DNA of 5,106 nt, from NCBI GenBank assembly GCA_015163925.1, contig JAAOIF010000091.1, positions 1-5,106 on the forward strand, read 5' to 3'. Positions within the stretch are counted from its first letter, which is position 1; each line of letters begins with the position of its first letter. The notes beneath the pieces are model-generated. The model was not told the DNA's origin. It worked only from the letters and a program-made list of their open reading frames with translations, and searched no databases. Below are positions 4,983 to 5,106 of this stretch, piece by piece. The DNA is from Candidatus Thioglobus sp. (GTDB taxonomy: Bacteria; Pseudomonadota; Gammaproteobacteria; PS1; Pseudothioglobaceae). A program made the translations under genes and the position numbers.

Positions 4983-5106
4983 TTACACATCGCAAGATTT
5001 TGCTTTGAGTTTTACTCCAATTTTCTCAAAGAAAGTCTCAAGAATTTCATCACTACTTAAACCCATTGCCCGCAAAAGTGTTGTTACCGGAAGCTTGCGG
5101 CGGCGG
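4983..5106 (-). pseudogene. rpoB: RpoB-like fragment, ending abruptly before glcF (5' end beyond window)
   Basis: Reading the minus strand from the window edge gives 40 codons: RRRKLPVTTLLRAMGLSSDE, ILETFFEKIGVKLKAKSCDV, then TAA at 4983-4985. This corresponds to the RNA polymerase beta-subunit segment IDRRRKLPATIILRAL...ILDLFFE, around residues 200-240 of the roughly 1340-residue E. coli RpoB. In a complete gene the frame should continue for some 1100 more residues (next block similar to ELVPERLRGE). Here it stops and glcF starts 2 nt later. It is therefore a 5' fragment or partial duplicate of rpoB, or the product of an assembly join. The sequence itself has no in-frame defects before the stop. 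Transcription and translation running in from upstream could reach glcF. Identity as RpoB is well supported by the motif; whether it is expressed is unknown. Confidence 0.75.

Noticed and set aside
4981..4995. TTG start at 4995 for glcF
   Set aside because: It would overlap the rpoB-like frame and adds five residues; the ATG at 4980 matches the GlcF N-terminus better.

Overview
The window is an AT-rich stretch of a bacterial chromosome, almost certainly from a low-GC proteobacterium. The evidence is a 23S rRNA methyltransferase of the RlmD type, a glycolate oxidase iron-sulfur subunit close to the E. coli protein, a secreted LigE-type DNA ligase, a DinD protein and a proteobacterial-looking RpoB fragment. 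A gammaproteobacterium fits best. The exact lineage cannot be fixed from sequence alone.

Every gene is on the minus strand, so transcription runs from position 5106 down to 1. In that order the window holds: the tail of an rpoB-like reading frame that stops after the conserved segment found near residues 200-240 of RpoB (5106-4983); glcF (4980-3853); a Phd/YefM-type antitoxin and a RelE-type toxin (3801-3246); rlmD (3245-1926); a periplasmic ATP-dependent DNA ligase, ligE (1929-1108); a remnant of the 3' end of an unidentified gene (1099-1025); dinD (1005-151); and a small ORF overlapping the dinD stop (158-63). Packing is very tight: rpoB' to glcF is 2 nt, antitoxin/toxin overlap by 8 nt, toxin stop and rlmD start abut, rlmD/ligE overlap by 4 nt, and dinD/small ORF overlap by 8 nt. 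This looks like one or two polycistronic units. The longest gap is about 100 nt, between ligE and dinD.

Housekeeping functions (rRNA modification, glycolate oxidation) are mixed with accessory ones (toxin-antitoxin, DinD, LigE), and three junctions look rearranged. First, dinD plus its small ORF is framed by a nearly perfect 53-nt direct repeat made of a gene's 3' end and the 20 nt that follow it. Second, the rpoB-like frame ends abruptly and glcF begins 2 nt later. Third, the toxin-antitoxin pair is wedged without spare bases between glcF and rlmD, and its antitoxin start lies in a 9-nt tandem repeat beside an operator-like inverted repeat. The AT-rich leftmost 45 nt hold nothing I can identify.
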